The notes below the pieces were generated by a model. The model ran no database searches and was not told the DNA's origin. It saw nothing but the letters and a program-made list of their open reading frames with translations. A stretch of 64,000 nucleotides of DNA from Tricholoma matsutake (Eukaryota > Basidiomycota > Agaricomycetes > Agaricales > Tricholomataceae). Both the position numbers and the translations under genes were made by a program. Location of the stretch: contig AP026542.1 in NCBI GenBank assembly GCA_026075535.2, positions 4,340,001-4,404,000 of the forward strand, in the 5' to 3' direction. This document shows positions 43,747 through 55,809 of this stretch, in pieces. Each line of letters begins with the position of its first letter. The first letter of the stretch is position 1.

Positions 43747-45203
43747 CAAGGGGGTGTCGGAGTTTGAATTTACCATATCAGGATGGTTAGTTAGTCCCTG
43801 CCCCAAGCCTCTTAATTTTTTTTTGGAAGTCACATGATAATTGTACCCGAGGACCCTATCGCGCCTTCCTGGCAAAAAAAAGCTTACGACAAGCCCCCTT
43901 GTGGAAGGCAGGTGCCAACTGAGTGGTCAGAAGCATGCAGAATGACTAATCACAGTGATCAGTAGAGACTACTCTATTAAGCATGCACATAAGGTACTGA
44001 AACAGAGAAGGAACCAACGGTGGATGGGATGGATGCATTCTCTGTCTAGACTGTAGAACATGGGTCAGAACTGGGAATGGTGGGGTGCAGAATTTTCTGC
44101 AACACCATCATGGAACAGCCCAGTGTGCAGCAAATAAAAAGAAGCGGCAATCTGCAGAGAGGGCCTCCAAGGCAAAGGAAAACATGATGAAGTGGTTTCA
44201 ACCTTGAGCACCTGCTGTGCTGCCTGTTAGGGCGACACCCACTATCTGCTAGCTAAGACCATGCGGGTTCTCTCTACAAGAAGGGGGCAGGATGCACCGA
44301 CATGATGGGGAAATTGATGGTTTTGATGCAAGGGGTTATTAATAGAATAGTTGGTTGAGAAAGGTGTTTCACACCACAAGTATAGGTGGAATACCTAAGA
44401 GAACACAACTGGGGTCCCCTAGGTGTGTATTCAAGGTTTATATACTATGTTACATATATTGTACATTGTTGCTACTGATGTGCACATACTTGCAGGTACA
44501 TATTGATGCATGTGAAATAAAATTCTCATGCTAGCAAAGTGTAGCATAATTCAGCATAATGTAGCATAATTCAACATAATAAAGTAAAAATGAAATTTTA
44601 TTAGGTAATGGGGCTGTTTCCTAACACTGCCCACTGTAGCTGTACCAACCCTCATAAAGCCTGTACACACACCCTCAACTTTGTCAAACACACACTCAGT
44701 GAATAGTCCACACCTACCACCCCTGCATCCTGCTTTGACTAGATGTCTGCACTTTTGCACAAATTGCATATGTGTGTAGAAGCACTTCCACCAGATGTGG
44801 GTGAAGCTGACCTGAGCCATCCACTTGCAGTATTTTTGGGGGATCCTGTGGGATGTGTTGGGGAGGATGAAGATGCATGGGAAATTTTTGATGGACCACT
44901 CAACACATTACTTCAACAGCCACCTGTGTACAGCAGAATCACTGGGTTGATAGTGCATCCAGTACCTACAGTCCATCAATCTGGAGTATGTTGTCAATGG
45001 CTGGGCTTGTGAGGCATGTGAGGCAAGTAGGAACATTCAGAGGCATGTTGGAAAGCAGCGGCGAGGATAATGTGACAAGGGCAGTGTTAAATTTTCCTTA
45101 TATAGTAACTGATTCCCACACCTAGTTAGTTAGTTCCCCTACCCAGGCTGTTAAAAAAAAAATTCGACCTGATATGCTTAATTTTTTTTCTGACACCCCC
45201 TTG
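43747..45203. mobile_element. Non-autonomous hAT-like element with 8-bp target duplication
   Basis: The left end reads CAAGGGGGTGTCGGA and the right end is TCTGACACCCCCTTG, an inverted match. Both are followed inward by an imperfect CATATCAGG motif and a TTAGTTAG motif. The flanks are identical 8-mers AATCACAG (43739-43746 and 45204-45211). An 8-bp duplication with CAAGGGGTGTC-type ends is characteristic of hAT elements. Inside there is no transposase. An ORF at 44743-45012 (PLAVFLGDPVGCVGEDEDAW) resembles protein sequence but I cannot place it. Confidence 0.75.
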
Positions 45204-45211
45204 AATCACAG

Positions 45212-45427
45212 TGTGCTACTCGATGGCACAATCTTCCAAAACAAAAAGATGAGTCTATCTATATATATGCATAAATACATCTGATCCATAAGCCTTGAGG
45301 CTGTGGCTGGAGTTGTTGCTTTATGAGGCCATTTCCCAACATTAGGCGACTTTGCAATACCTGCCTGGGCCTTGATAGTAGTCAACTGGAACACCAACAT
45401 TTATGTAACAGAGATCAAGAATATGGA
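45212..45427. other. Short spacer between hAT-like element and LTR-E repeats
   Basis: No gene or repeat recognised, apart from a short TATATATA run. Confidence 0.4.
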
Positions 45428-45722
45428 AGAGTGCCTCTTACATCAGCATTGCATTATCACATGTTATTCTGTTGGTATATAGTCTACACTTTGAGTACTT
45501 GCACTGTATTCTAGATTCCCCCCTCGAAATATATTAAGTTCCTTATAGTTTCTCCATCCCTGAGTGTTGGAAGCTCTGGCTTCCTTCCACTTTCTTATAT
45601 ATAAGGAACTTAGTATATTCGAGGGAGGAAACTAAGATACAGTACAAGTACTTGAAGTATGAATTATATACTATCAGAATAACATGTGATAATGGTTTGA
45701 TGATGTAAGAGGCACTCTTACA
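45428..45722. repeat. LTR-E copies facing each other (palindrome)
   Basis: A plus-oriented LTR-E copy (about 45428-45589, ending GGCTTCCTTCCA) is followed after a few bases by a minus-oriented copy (about 45597-45722, ending CTCTTACA). Together they form a near-palindrome with arms of about 120-150 bp. Divergence from the intact LTRs at 47638 and 55810 is moderate. Confidence 0.75.
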
Positions 45723-46730
45723 CTCTCTCATACTCCAAAAAAAATGACTGGGGGGGGCTTGAACCAACAAGTCACAGGTGGTGAAAACATTGAGTTGCCT
45801 GGTAGTGGACTGATGATGACAGTGGGTGATGATGGTGGGCATCGAGGACAGGGGGCATTGACAAGGACAGTGGGCGTTGATGAGGATGGGCATTGACAAG
45901 GGCAGGCAATGATGGGGCAGTGGGTGTTTTCAAGGACAGTGGTGATGGTGTGTGGGTGACATGGTGCTGGGGACAGGGACAGTGACATGGTGGGGGTGGC
46001 AAAACAGTGTGTTTACAGGACACCTGGGGTGAGCTGGGGTGTATGGATGGAAACATGGGCGTAGTCTTGTGGTGGTATCATGGTCATTGGAAGTAGTGTT
46101 GAAGGAGGGGCTGGTTAAGTTGGGGGTGGAAAATGATGAAGATGAGTGGGAGGGGGACAGTCTACCTGTCAAGGAACCACCAGTGGGGTGGAATGGATGG
46201 GGAGAAGGAGAGGACAGGGTCAGTGCAAGAAGTTAACAAATGTTGAAGGATGTCATCCAGCGGGGAATGTGTTGAGGGAGGCCAGGGTGGCAGTACGAGG
46301 CAGTGTCAAGATGGGACAAACGGGGTGGACACTCAGAAGGGCAGACCTGATCGAACACTGCTACACAGCACCAAACGAGGTGAGCAAGACAGGTCAAGAC
46401 CAGACTGACACGGTGGAAATGACAAGTTAATGGCAAAACAATGCCATATATGATGCCATACAGTGCTGAACAAGGCGGGTCAGACAGCGCAAGAGGGGCA
46501 GGGTCGAGATGGGACAGATGGGGCAGAAACAACTAGTAATGAAGAAAGATGTAGTGACCGCGTCTGAGAGGGTGACAAAAGGAGGGGGAAGTTTGAATGA
46601 GAGGCAAGTGGTCGAACAAGCAAGGGATGGGCAGTGGGAGTCCGTTGTTAAAAGACAGTGAAAAAATTGACCATTGTGGTAATTTCAGGGTCAGCATGGT
46701 TTCGAGGTAAAGAATGTGGGTGAGAGAGTG
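45723..46730 (-). mobile_element. LTR-E internal sequence in minus orientation, decayed
   Basis: Its left part is the reverse complement of the sequence just before the LTR at 55810 (shared GGCAACTCAATGTTTTCAC and TTTTTTGGAGTATGAGAGAG). Its right part is the reverse complement of the sequence just after the LTR at 47638 (shared AATGGTCAATTTTTTCAC). It is therefore a second, inverted copy of the LTR-E interior, about 1 kb long. No convincing protein is encoded. Confidence 0.65.
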
Positions 46731-46848
46731 TTGGTATATAGTCTACACTTCGAGTACTTGCACTGTATTCTAGATTCCCCCCTCAAAATATATTAAGTTC
46801 CTTATAGTTTTTCCATCCCTGAGTGTTGGAAGCTCTGGCTTCCTTCCA
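46731..46848 (+). repeat. LTR-E copy, 5'-truncated, plus orientation
   Basis: Matches the 3' two thirds of the intact LTR-E (TATAGTCTACACTTCGAGTA ... GGCTTCCTTCCA). It lies at the 5' end of the inverted interior, but in the opposite orientation to it. The same kind of LTR/interior mismatch is seen in Ty3-B. Confidence 0.7.
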
Positions 46849-47372
46849 GAATATTTCAGGTTAAAGACAAAGATTCATAGGCCTCATCAGAATATAGTAC
46901 ACTTACTGCAGCATGCTGAATGCTAGCTATAGGATTTGAAGTGTTGTGATGAATGGAGACAGCGACAAAGATTTGAGCCATACCTAATGCATAATGGCTT
47001 ATCCGAAAGTTCAAGGTCTGTAAGGAATGAGAAACAGTATGACATGATTCATATCAACTCAGGCTTATCTGCAGGTTTGTGATAAGTTATCAAGGTGTTT
47101 CAAAAAATTCCGTCACATCTGTTCAATGCACTGAGCTATATGCATTTTTCAAGCTTCAACTACATGCTGATTGGAAGTCATTATTGGAATGCACCTCTTC
47201 AATTTACAAAGGGCTTCTGAGAGGAGGATCACTTCATTTGAATGAATTGGTCAGATGCTTTTCCCCCGTTGCACATCTCAACCATTGCCACCATCAAGGG
47301 GAGTGGTGCAGGCTCATTCAAGTAGTTATGCATCCTTACAGGTCCAACTCTCGCCATGTGAGCCACTTGGAT
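46849..47372. other. Non-coding stretch; its right end is shared with 56042-56102
   Basis: No gene seen. The segment 47310-47380 is the reverse complement of 56042-56102 (GGCGAGAGTTGGACCTGTAA, ATGCATAACTACTTGAATG). Confidence 0.5.
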
Positions 47373-47449
47373 CTGGCAGTACCAGCTCTCATATAGAACC
47401 CCACCAACTATGATGTGGTGGGGTTCTATACGAGAGCTGGTACTGCCAG
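47373..47449. repeat. 34-bp-arm hairpin
   Basis: Arms at 47373-47406 and 47416-47449 (CTGGCAGTACCAGCTCTC with its complement, and AGAACCCCACCA with TGGTGGGGTTCT) around a 9-base loop ACTATGATG, with only one or two mismatches. It could be the footprint of a small foldback element, or a transcript hairpin. Confidence 0.85.
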
Positions 47450-47470
47450 TGTTATGAATGCAGAAAAGAT

Positions 47471-47543
47471 GACCAGACTGGGGATTGAACCCAGGCCCTC
47501 CTGGACATATACCAGATGCTCTGACCAACTGAGCTATCAGGTC
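47471..47543 (-). ncRNA. tRNA-like cloverleaf, probably a pseudo-tRNA or SINE head
   Basis: 73 bases on the minus strand fold as a canonical cloverleaf. The acceptor is GACCTGA/TCTGGTC with one mismatch. The D arm is GCTC...GAGC, the anticodon stem TCTGG/CCAGG and the T arm CTGGG-TTCAATC-CCCAG. The A-box-like TAGCTCAGTTGG and the B-box-like GGTTCAATCC are good. The anticodon loop is TATATGT, lacking the invariant U33 (nominal anticodon UAU), so it is unlikely to be a working tRNA. It may drive a tRNA-derived SINE whose body includes the adjacent hairpin and the sequence shared with 56042. Confidence 0.5.
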
Positions 47544-47637
47544 TTATAGGGTTCAACAGAACAAGGATACCATATAACCAGACATGGATTGCTACAACTA
47601 TCACATCACTTGTGTGTGTGTGCAAACTATGGGTCTG

Positions 47638-47821
47638 TGTAAGAGTGTCTCTTACATCAGCAAGTCTTATCACATGCCATTGCAGTTATCACATGTTATT
47701 CCTGTAGTATATAGTCTATACTTCGAGTACTTGTACTGTATCTTAGTTCTTCCCTCTGAATATACTAAGTTCCTAACATGTTTCAGTCTCCTTGAGTGTT
47801 GGAAGCTCCAGCTTCCTTCCA
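47638..47821 (+). repeat. 5' LTR of LTR-E
   Basis: 184 bp, TGTAAGAG...CTTCCTTCCA, nearly identical to 55810-55994. Confidence 0.8.
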
Positions 47822-49378
47822 CTTTTTTTTTGTTATGAACTTACTATTGACACTCTACTCTCTCACACACATTCTTTTCCCTGAAACCATGCCGACTCTG
47901 AAATTGCTGCAATGGTCAATTTTTTCACATCGACACCATCGTTTGACAACAACACAACACCCACTCTCATTCTCTTCCTCTGTCTTGTTCTCTCTCTCGT
48001 CTAGCCTGCTCTGTTGATTCAACCTCCCTTTGACCTGTTCAACACCTGCACCTCTCATTCTGAGGTTTCCTACCTGACTCGTTTGGTGCCATGTGGCACC
48101 ATTGATTTCTCGTTTCCACCCTGCCAGTCTTGTGTATGCCCCACCTGCCTTGTCTCAACTCCACTTCTCTCACATTCCCTCCCAGTCCACGTTACTCATG
48201 GTTCCTCAATGGGTAGACCGTGCACAACTCACATAGTCCCCATGTCAAAGCCATGTCAACTCATTCAGTGCTGTATGGCCTTGCTATTTCTACCCCATCT
48301 GTCCTGTCTCGACCCCACCCCTCCACTTGTTGCCTCCATATCTCGGTTCCCAATGATGTGAATGGTGCCCTGTATGGCTTCATTCATCTTTTTGCTCTCA
48401 CTACCACTCACATCGGCCTTGACAACTTGAATGATGGCATGTGGCATTGTTCACCATCTCTCTACCTTCCTACAGCTCTCACTACTGTCAACCTCGTATC
48501 AGCCTCATTTGTTGTCTCTCCATCTTCCTAAAGCTCTTGACCTCCACTGTCCACTCCCTTACACAGACAACACCCCTCAACAACACCCCTACACATCCGT
48601 TACCACCACTGCCACCTGCCACATCACTGCTGATGACACATGCACAGCCCCCATCAACTATGCCAACATTGTTGACAACCACCACTACCTCTCCCCCTGC
48701 TTCAAAATTGCGCCCAGCATCTCAAAAATGATGGCACACAGTGCCCAGTCAACCTACAGCCCAACAGCAGACCTCCCAGCCCCCCGTTCCACCCCCTACC
48801 CACTGCCAGCACCACATCATCACCAACAATGACAGTGACTCCTGCTGCAACCACCTCTGTGATGACTACTAGGGCAACAACTAGTTGCCAGATGACCACT
48901 ACCACCTTGTATACCAAGTGCCAGGCCCTAAATGATGTACATAAACAGTCTATAGCCCAACAAATGACGTTACATGAGGATGAGCAATTGTGCTCATCAA
49001 AAGATGTCGTTTACTCGACAGAATGACCCTGCTCACCCCAGGACTTGAAACAAAAGCCCAGAACACCTCCCACATCACCCTGTTGCCCCTATCTCGCCCC
49101 CTTGGCCCTTGTTGAACACCCCAAAACATACATCGTGACTGCCACATCACCATTGACATGTTTGTCAACGATGGCCCAACCCCCTGCTCTGCCCAACTCG
49201 GGACCACTACTGGCAGCTCCAGAACAATGATGTACGCTGCCAGAACCAGCAAAATGCTCCCAAAATGTGTCTAGTTCGGCCCTGATCCCCCCAAAATGAA
49301 CTGTTTTGCTGCCACCTGCATCCTACATGCCTGCTGCGTCACTAACAATGCCGTTGATGCCTGACGACACCCCCCGCT
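47822..49378 (+). other. LTR-E interior, left part
   Basis: C/T/A-rich on the plus strand, with several overlapping open frames (for example 48431-48832) whose translations are Pro/Thr/His-rich and show no domain. Sequence from 49040 onward holds motifs such as CCCACATCACC and CATGCCTGCTGYGTCACYAAC that recur in the right part after 55038, suggesting internal tandem structure interrupted by Copia-3. Confidence 0.5.
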
Positions 49379-49652
49379 TGTTGGAGCAGACTGTATATGC
49401 TGCACAGCAGAAGAGACAACAAGTTCCTTACAACCTACCTGGGGTTTAGTAAGACTTACAGCTAGGGTTAGCAGAGGTAAGAACACTGTATTCCTAGTAT
49501 GGTACAGATTCTCCTTATATACATAAATATAAGGCAGTCACATGACTCAGGAATGTGTTTACCACATGTATGCACAGTAAGCGCAGTAACATGTGTATGC
49601 TGCATGTATTGCCTCATGTATACAGCATGCATCATGGGGATTAATTTCAACA
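49379..49652 (-). repeat. 3' LTR of Copia-3
   Basis: Reverse complement of the Copia-2 LTR with scattered substitutions. A polypurine tract (GAGGGGGGG on the minus strand) lies beside it at 49653-49661. Confidence 0.93.
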
Positions 49653-49684
49653 CCCCCCCTCAAACTGTACAGCGCTCTAAGCAG

Positions 49685-52600
49685 CTAAGTTTGAATCTCA
49701 AAAGTAATTCTGAGAGAGTCTCTAAATTTCCTGAATAGGACAGCGCCAAGGTTCTTTGTGAACATGTCAGCCAGATTATCACTTCCAGGAATGAAAATGA
49801 CTGTGACTTTGTCATTTTCTATGCATTCACAGGTATAGTGGTAGCAAATGTCTATATGTTTGGTCCTTCTTTCCTGAACTGGATTTGATCTGATAAAGAT
49901 GGATCCCTGATTATTAGCACAGATTGGTTTGTGCTTCAGTATATATCCAAGTTCCTGGAATAAGGACTCTATCCATGCTATCTGCCAACAAGTGTCAGAG
50001 AGAGCCATATATTTGGCTTCTGTGGATGACAGTGCTACAGTTTTTTGTAAATGGGACTGCCAGCACACAATGCCACTCACTAGAGTAGCAAAGTAACCCA
50101 TTGTAGATCAGCGCTTGACAGTGTCAGCTGCCCAATCAGAATCTGTGAAGGCCTGTAGCCCTTTGGATTTCTCTCCATCATAGACAATATTATATTTCTG
50201 GGTTCCCACCAGATAGCGCATGATGTACATCACTTTGTCTAGATGTTCTTGGCTAGGATTAGCTGAGAATTGTGACATCTTGATTACCACATAAGTGATA
50301 TCAGGTTGCGTTCCAAGCATCAGATACAATAAAGATCCAATCACAGACTGATATTTTGATCTAAGCGCCGTATTTGGCATCGCTGTGTTTTCCAATGGTT
50401 TGTAAGTTGTAACCAGTCAGGAGCAGAGTGGGGGCAACTTTGGCATTTGTCATCTCGAACCTCTCAAGCACTTTGGCGAGATATTCAGTTTGATCAAGTT
50501 TGACTTTATTTGCAGTCTGGGTGATGTGCATGCCTAAGAATTCCGTGACTTTTTCAGTACTACGGCACTCCCAATGCTTTAGACAAGCATTCTTCTTTTC
50601 ATCCACAAGTTTCTTGTTCTTCCCCATGAACAAGCCATCATCAACATAGACCAGTGCAATAACAATGCTGCCTGTCTTAGAATCCTTGTGTATGAAAATG
50701 CTGGCATCGGAGCTGGTGTGCACAAACCCAATGGTGCACATAAATGCCTCTAGCTCTCTCCACCATGCTAGTGAGGCCTGTTTAAGGCCATACAATGCTC
50801 AGTGTAAGCGCATTACTTTGCGCTCTTTTCCCTCGAGTCTGAAACCCTCGGGTTGATCCATATAGATCTTCTCATCTAGTTTGCCATATAAAAATGCGGT
50901 TTTTACATCTAGACCAGTCATATACATGCCTTCTAGAGATGCAAGTGCAAACATGAGGTGTATGGTCTCATAGTGGACTACTGGTGAGAAAATCTCATCA
51001 AAATCAACACCTTTGACTTGTGAAAAGCCTTTGGCCACAAGTCTGGCTCATTTTCTTCCGTCTGATTTCATGGAGAAAACCCATCTATTTTTGATCATTT
51101 TTTGATCATGTGGAAGATCAACGATGTCATAGACTTGTTGCTTGTGAAGAGCCTCTAATTCTTCATGACAAGCCTGTTTCCACTCAAGTTGCTGCTGCCG
51201 TGGTAGGCGCGCAATATCGCTAAATTGGTTTGGAACTTGGCTTATTTCGCTTGATGGTGTGACTGCTTTTGACAACAGCCAGTGAATAAGCTTATCTCCA
51301 CCTTCCTTGGTTATCTTTTTAATATAACCTGCTTCATCCTGTTCCCCCATTGGGTGATCATGTTCTTGATTATTGGAATTGGGCACACTCTCATGGAGTG
51401 CTGAACTCAGTCCAGCAACTGGTTCTTGCTGTTGAGATCATGGTCGTGTTCAGTTATGATCTGAATCTTGACCCACAGATCTCTTCCAATATTGATCACG
51501 TGCAATGTCTCTCTCTATGTCAGAGGGGAGTTGCTTCTCTCCATAGGTATTGCCAGGATGGTTTGGGATGTTCCTCTGCCTGCCTGATCAATGGGGCAAT
51601 TGCTGCCATTCCTGTTGATCATCATGTCTTGGATGAAAGTCCTCAGTGGTTACTGGAGGTGGCAGAGGAGGAGTGTCAGTCGCATCATCATGCGCCTTTT
51701 GCTTGCTTGGTACATCATCATCATCTTTTTCTGATGACAGAGGAGGGGGCAGATTTTGTGGTGGTATAGAATCATTGCCATCCATTCCAGATGAGTGGTC
51801 ATCATCTTCTGGTTCTGGAGGTGGAAAATCATTAAGGTCTGTCTTGGCAGGAGTTTTAGCTCCAGGACAGCATGGGAACAACATTTCATCAAATAGTGCC
51901 ATAGCACCAATGAATATTGCGCCACTAAGTTGCATGAAATGGTATGCTTTAATGCCATCTTCTAACCCAAGGTACATCATTAACTCCGATCGAGGAGCTA
52001 ATGTGGTTGGACGTTTCTCCTTGGGTAGATAGACATAAGCACCACAACCAAAGACCTTCAGATCATTTAGATCTGGGCGGACTTTATTCAGGTCCTCAAA
52101 AGGTGTCAGCCATTTCAGATGCCTTATTGGGGTTCAGTTGTATAGGTGTGTTGCATGTTCAATGCAAAATTCCCACCATGATTGTGGTAGACAAGTGGTA
52201 GATTGCAGGGTTTGCAACTTTTCCATTATTGTCCTTATGGCGTGCTCTGTGCACCTGTTCTGTTGGTGAATGTGGGGTGTGGACATCTCTATTTTGATGA
52301 CGAAATTCTTGAGCGTATTTTGTAGCTCATGATCTTTGAACTCCCCCCCTGCATCAACACGCCAGTGCTTGATTGTAGTGCCATACTGGGTCAAAGCCAT
52401 TGCCTGAAATTGTCTAATCGCAGCAGCAGCATCAGACTTCTTTCTAAGGCACTGGACCCAGATATGTGATGTTTTGTCATCTAGAAATACAATGAAGTAT
52501 CTATGTTTATGGTACGATGGTACTGGGAGTTCCTTTAGATCGGAATGTATTAATTCAAAGGATTTCTCTGCGTGTGAATTTGATTCAGGAAAAGATTTTG

Positions 52601-54534
52601 ACATCATTTTCCCTTCAGCGCACCCTGGACATATAATTTTGTCTTTAGGAATAATTAAATTCCTTGGGAATTTTATGGTGCTGTTAGGCATTTTCCCTAG
52701 TGCCTCTTTGGATGGGTGTCCAAGTTGCCTATGCCAAGTCAAGTAGTCAGTGACATACATGGTCACAACATTGATCCTCTTGGTGCTCAATATATGAGTC
52801 CGAGCCCAATAGATTGTGTCGCTTCTCCTAAGAGGGACACAATCTAATATTGGGTTTCCTTTCTCCAAAAATGAAATGTGTGCTGAGGAACCATGCACAT
52901 CACTTCCGTCTTGCAAAAAGATGCCCATTGACAGTAGTCAAGTACTACAGTCGGGTATGTAGTAGACGGGGTATAATCATGTTTCACATGTCTCTGACTT
53001 CCCGTGACATACTACCTGATGTCTAATAAAGACTGCTCCTTTTCCTACTATATGAGTAGTACATGTGGCTGTTTGAACCAAGGTAGAGTCCTTTCTCAGT
53101 AAAGGCTCGTAAGAAGTGAAATCTTTCATTTCACCAGTGAAGTGCTTTGATGTGCCTGAATCCATGATCCAGTCTGCACCTTTCTTACAATTTCTGTTTG
53201 CACACATAACACATATATTAAGATCTAAATAGTTCCATGATACATTTAATAGCAGTAAGATTTCACATGAAAAGTTTGCTGTAATCATTGGAATATTAAT
53301 CTTTGTGCTTGTGGCAGGGAAAAGGACTGACCTGTCATCATATCCACCTGTTTCAAGCAATTCATCGACAAGCATCTCATTGACGGCCTTCCACACTTCT
53401 TCATCAGAAACCGGAGGCTCTGATCCAAGGGAGACGGTATCGTCTTCAACCTCCACAATCCTAGGTTCCAGTTCGATCCTCCTTCTCTTACCTTCTCACA
53501 CCATCAGGTGCTCTTCCAGCGGTTGCAGATTTTTTGCACTGCGTGAAAGTTACATTTGCTCAAGGGTGTCTCAAGCTTGCTGATATTCAGCATAAACTGA
53601 ACGAGAGGTAGAGGCTGTGCCCGTATATGCCTGTGCAGGTGGTCGGCGGTGAGGGTCCCTTGTGGGAGTGTGGTCACGCTGTTCAATGCGCTGAATGAGT
53701 GGCATCAGTGGTATGATGGTGCCATTACCATTTATGGTGGTAAAGGCACTGGAGGCGAGGTGGGTATGCTTCTCTTTGGGCTTATCCTCCTTAGTCTTTT
53801 TGTTCCCATGTCATCCACGCTTTCAGGACAACTCTCCATTGTTGTCTTGCCCTTCTTTGGGCTGCCATTTGGGGTTTCCCCCTTTGCACTTGACAGTGGA
53901 AAGCTTATTGGCCTGAGGCAGGCCGGTGGGCTTTCCAACTGCCATGTGCCTAGAGGCTTCAGCGACAATGGAGTCCTTGACGTGTTTGAATGTCAAGGCA
54001 CTAGGTCGTGTTAAGGACCATGGCAGATAATGAATCATACTTGTGCGGCATTGCAGCAAGTAGGATCATCGCCTGTACTAGTTTGGGATGGCAACGTTGG
54101 CAGCCATGAGGTGCTCGAACTTGTCAGCCATCTTGGCAATCTCTGGCGCAGGATTCGCAGCCGGAATTTTGATTGCTATTGCAGACCTAAAGTCTGCAAA
54201 GACTTGGGAGGGGCCATTGACACCATAATCAGTGCAAATGAGGTCCCACACCTCCTCAGCAGTGTCCTTGGTGTTGGCACACTGCTGAATGGAGGGGGCC
54301 AGGTGGAGCACTAGGCTACCAATTGCCTGGTCATTTTTGTTGCTCCAGGTCTGGAGCTTGGCAGAGAGTAGTGTTTGTTGCCATCAAAGGAGGCGCCAGA
54401 GGCAGTTTGACTTCCACCCCACTAGTTATCTGCCATAGGCCTTGAGACTTGAGCCACGCCTTCATTGAGTTGGCCCATTGAATGTAATTTGATCCATTGA
54501 AAGTTTGTACGAGTTTCTCAAGAGTTGAAGACAT
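49685..54534 (-). pseudogene. Copia-3 gag-pol, multiply disrupted
   Basis: Read on the minus strand. Gag begins at 54534 (MSSTLEKLVQTFNGSNYIQW) with a frameshift near 54350. The protease has WIMDSGTSKHFTGE near 53160. The integrase has LTWHRQLGHPSKEALGKM and CPGCAEGKMMSKS. The reverse transcriptase has ALVYVDDGLFMG near 50650. RNase H has ALSSTEAKYMALSDT. Disruptions include stops near 52977, 52134, 51588, 51048, 50799 and 50108, plus a frameshift near 50390. It keeps CGA at the position where Copia-2 has its gag TGA, but has the same TGA as Copia-2 between integrase and reverse transcriptase (near 51446). Confidence 0.9.
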
Positions 54535-54763
54535 GATCTTTTGATGGCAGCTGGGGAAAGCACTCAATCAGTCTTTTTACTCAATAAAACACATTTTAAT
54601 GATCTCAGGAAAAAGCACTCCTTCAGAGTGTGTAACCTTAGTCAACCTAGGGTTTAAGTGCAGCTCACGAAGAGCACAAGGTTATAATTTGGAGACTATG
54701 ATGTCAACATTGTTCACAGCCAGTTAAGGTGCGTTCACGATGTGCCCAGCAGGGCCCATAACC

Positions 54764-55037
54764 TGTTGGAGCAGACTATATATGCTGCACAGCAGAAGAG
54801 ACAACAAATTCCTTACAACCTACCTGGGGTTTAGTAAGACTTACAGCTAGGATTAGCAGAGGTAAGAACACTGTATTCCTAGTATGGTACAGGTTCTCCT
54901 TATATACATAAATATAAGGCAGTCACATGACTCAGGAATGTGTTTACCACATGTATGCGCAGTAAGCACAGTAACATGTGTATGCTGCATGTATTGCCTC
55001 ATGTATACAGCATGCATCATGGGGATTAATTTCAACA
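54764..55037 (-). repeat. 5' LTR of Copia-3
   Basis: Followed on the minus strand by the primer-binding site GGTTATGGGCCC (54752-54763). Confidence 0.93.
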
Positions 55038-55809
55038 CTGCTCACCATCTACGCCCATGCTTCCATCCATACACCCCAGCTCGCCCCAGTTTGACCCCAG
55101 AAATGTGCTGTTTCACCAGCCCACATGTCTTATACTGCCCGCTGTGTCACCAACAACACCATCTGCAGCTAGGGACACCCCCCGTTCACCCCATGTGCCC
55201 TGTTCACTGGCCACCCACCCCAGCACCCCTCAGCTCGCCTGTAAATGAGCCGTTTCCCCCCCCCCCCCCCCTGTCCTACACCCCTGCCATGCCACTGATG
55301 ACACCATCCACATCAATGGAAGCTCTCCGTTCACCCCCTGTCCCCCTCTCACTGCACATCTGCCCCAGCTGTCCCCAGCTCGGCCCTAGGTGAATCGTTC
55401 ACCATCCCTGCCTGGCCCTGTCTCACACCCACTGCCCCTCTCATAACAAGCCCCGTCCATGTCACCTGCCCCATCCATGTCACCACCCCCATCCATGTCA
55501 CCACCCCCATCCATGTCACCACCCCCATCCATGTCACCACCCCCATCCATGTCACCAGCCCTGTCCACATCTTGATGTCACCAGCCCCGTCCACATCACC
55601 CCCCTGTTCTTGTCAATGCTCGCCCTTGTCATGGCTTTCCCTTCTCATCACCTGCCCTTGTCATCGACTGTCCTCATTGAAACCTGTCGCTAGCCATCAT
55701 CGTTTCCCAGGCAACTCAATGTTTTCACAATGTGTAAAGTGTGCCTGCAACTTGTTGATTTTTCCGCCCCCCCTCCTGCCCCTGGTCATTTTTTTGGAGT
55801 ATGAGAGAG
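55038..55809 (+). other. LTR-E interior, right part, with an 18-bp minisatellite
   Basis: C-rich non-coding sequence. It includes a C run at 55257-55271 and about five copies of the 18-bp unit CCATGTCACCACCCCCAT at about 55452-55562. The last ~100 bp are shared with the inverted interior at 45723. Confidence 0.6.
55452..55562 (+). repeat. 18-bp minisatellite
   Basis: Near-perfect tandem repeats of CCATGTCACCACCCCCAT, the edge units diverged. On the minus strand they would read as MDGGGD repeats, but this is unlikely to be coding. Confidence 0.9.

Larger units (their letters stand above)
49379..55037 (-). mobile_element. Copia-3: second copy of the Copia-2 family, decayed, minus strand
   Basis: Both 274-bp LTRs are present (49379-49652 as 3' LTR, 54764-55037 as 5' LTR). 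The flanks are CCGCT (49374-49378) and CTGCT (55038-55042), a 5-bp target duplication that differs by one C/T change. Protein similarity to Copia-2 is high throughout, but there are more in-frame stops and frameshifts. It is inserted inside LTR-E. Confidence 0.93.

Noticed and set aside
47471..47543. Functional tRNA-Ile(UAU)
   Set aside because: The cloverleaf is good, but U33 is absent and the acceptor has a mismatch; kept only as a tRNA-like sequence.
55452..55562. CRISPR-like repeat array
   Set aside because: The 18-bp units are directly tandem with no spacers, and the genome is eukaryotic.
55349..55594. Minus-strand ORF with MDGGGD/TWMGVV repeats
   Set aside because: Translation of an 18-bp minisatellite, open in several frames; no sign of a protein.
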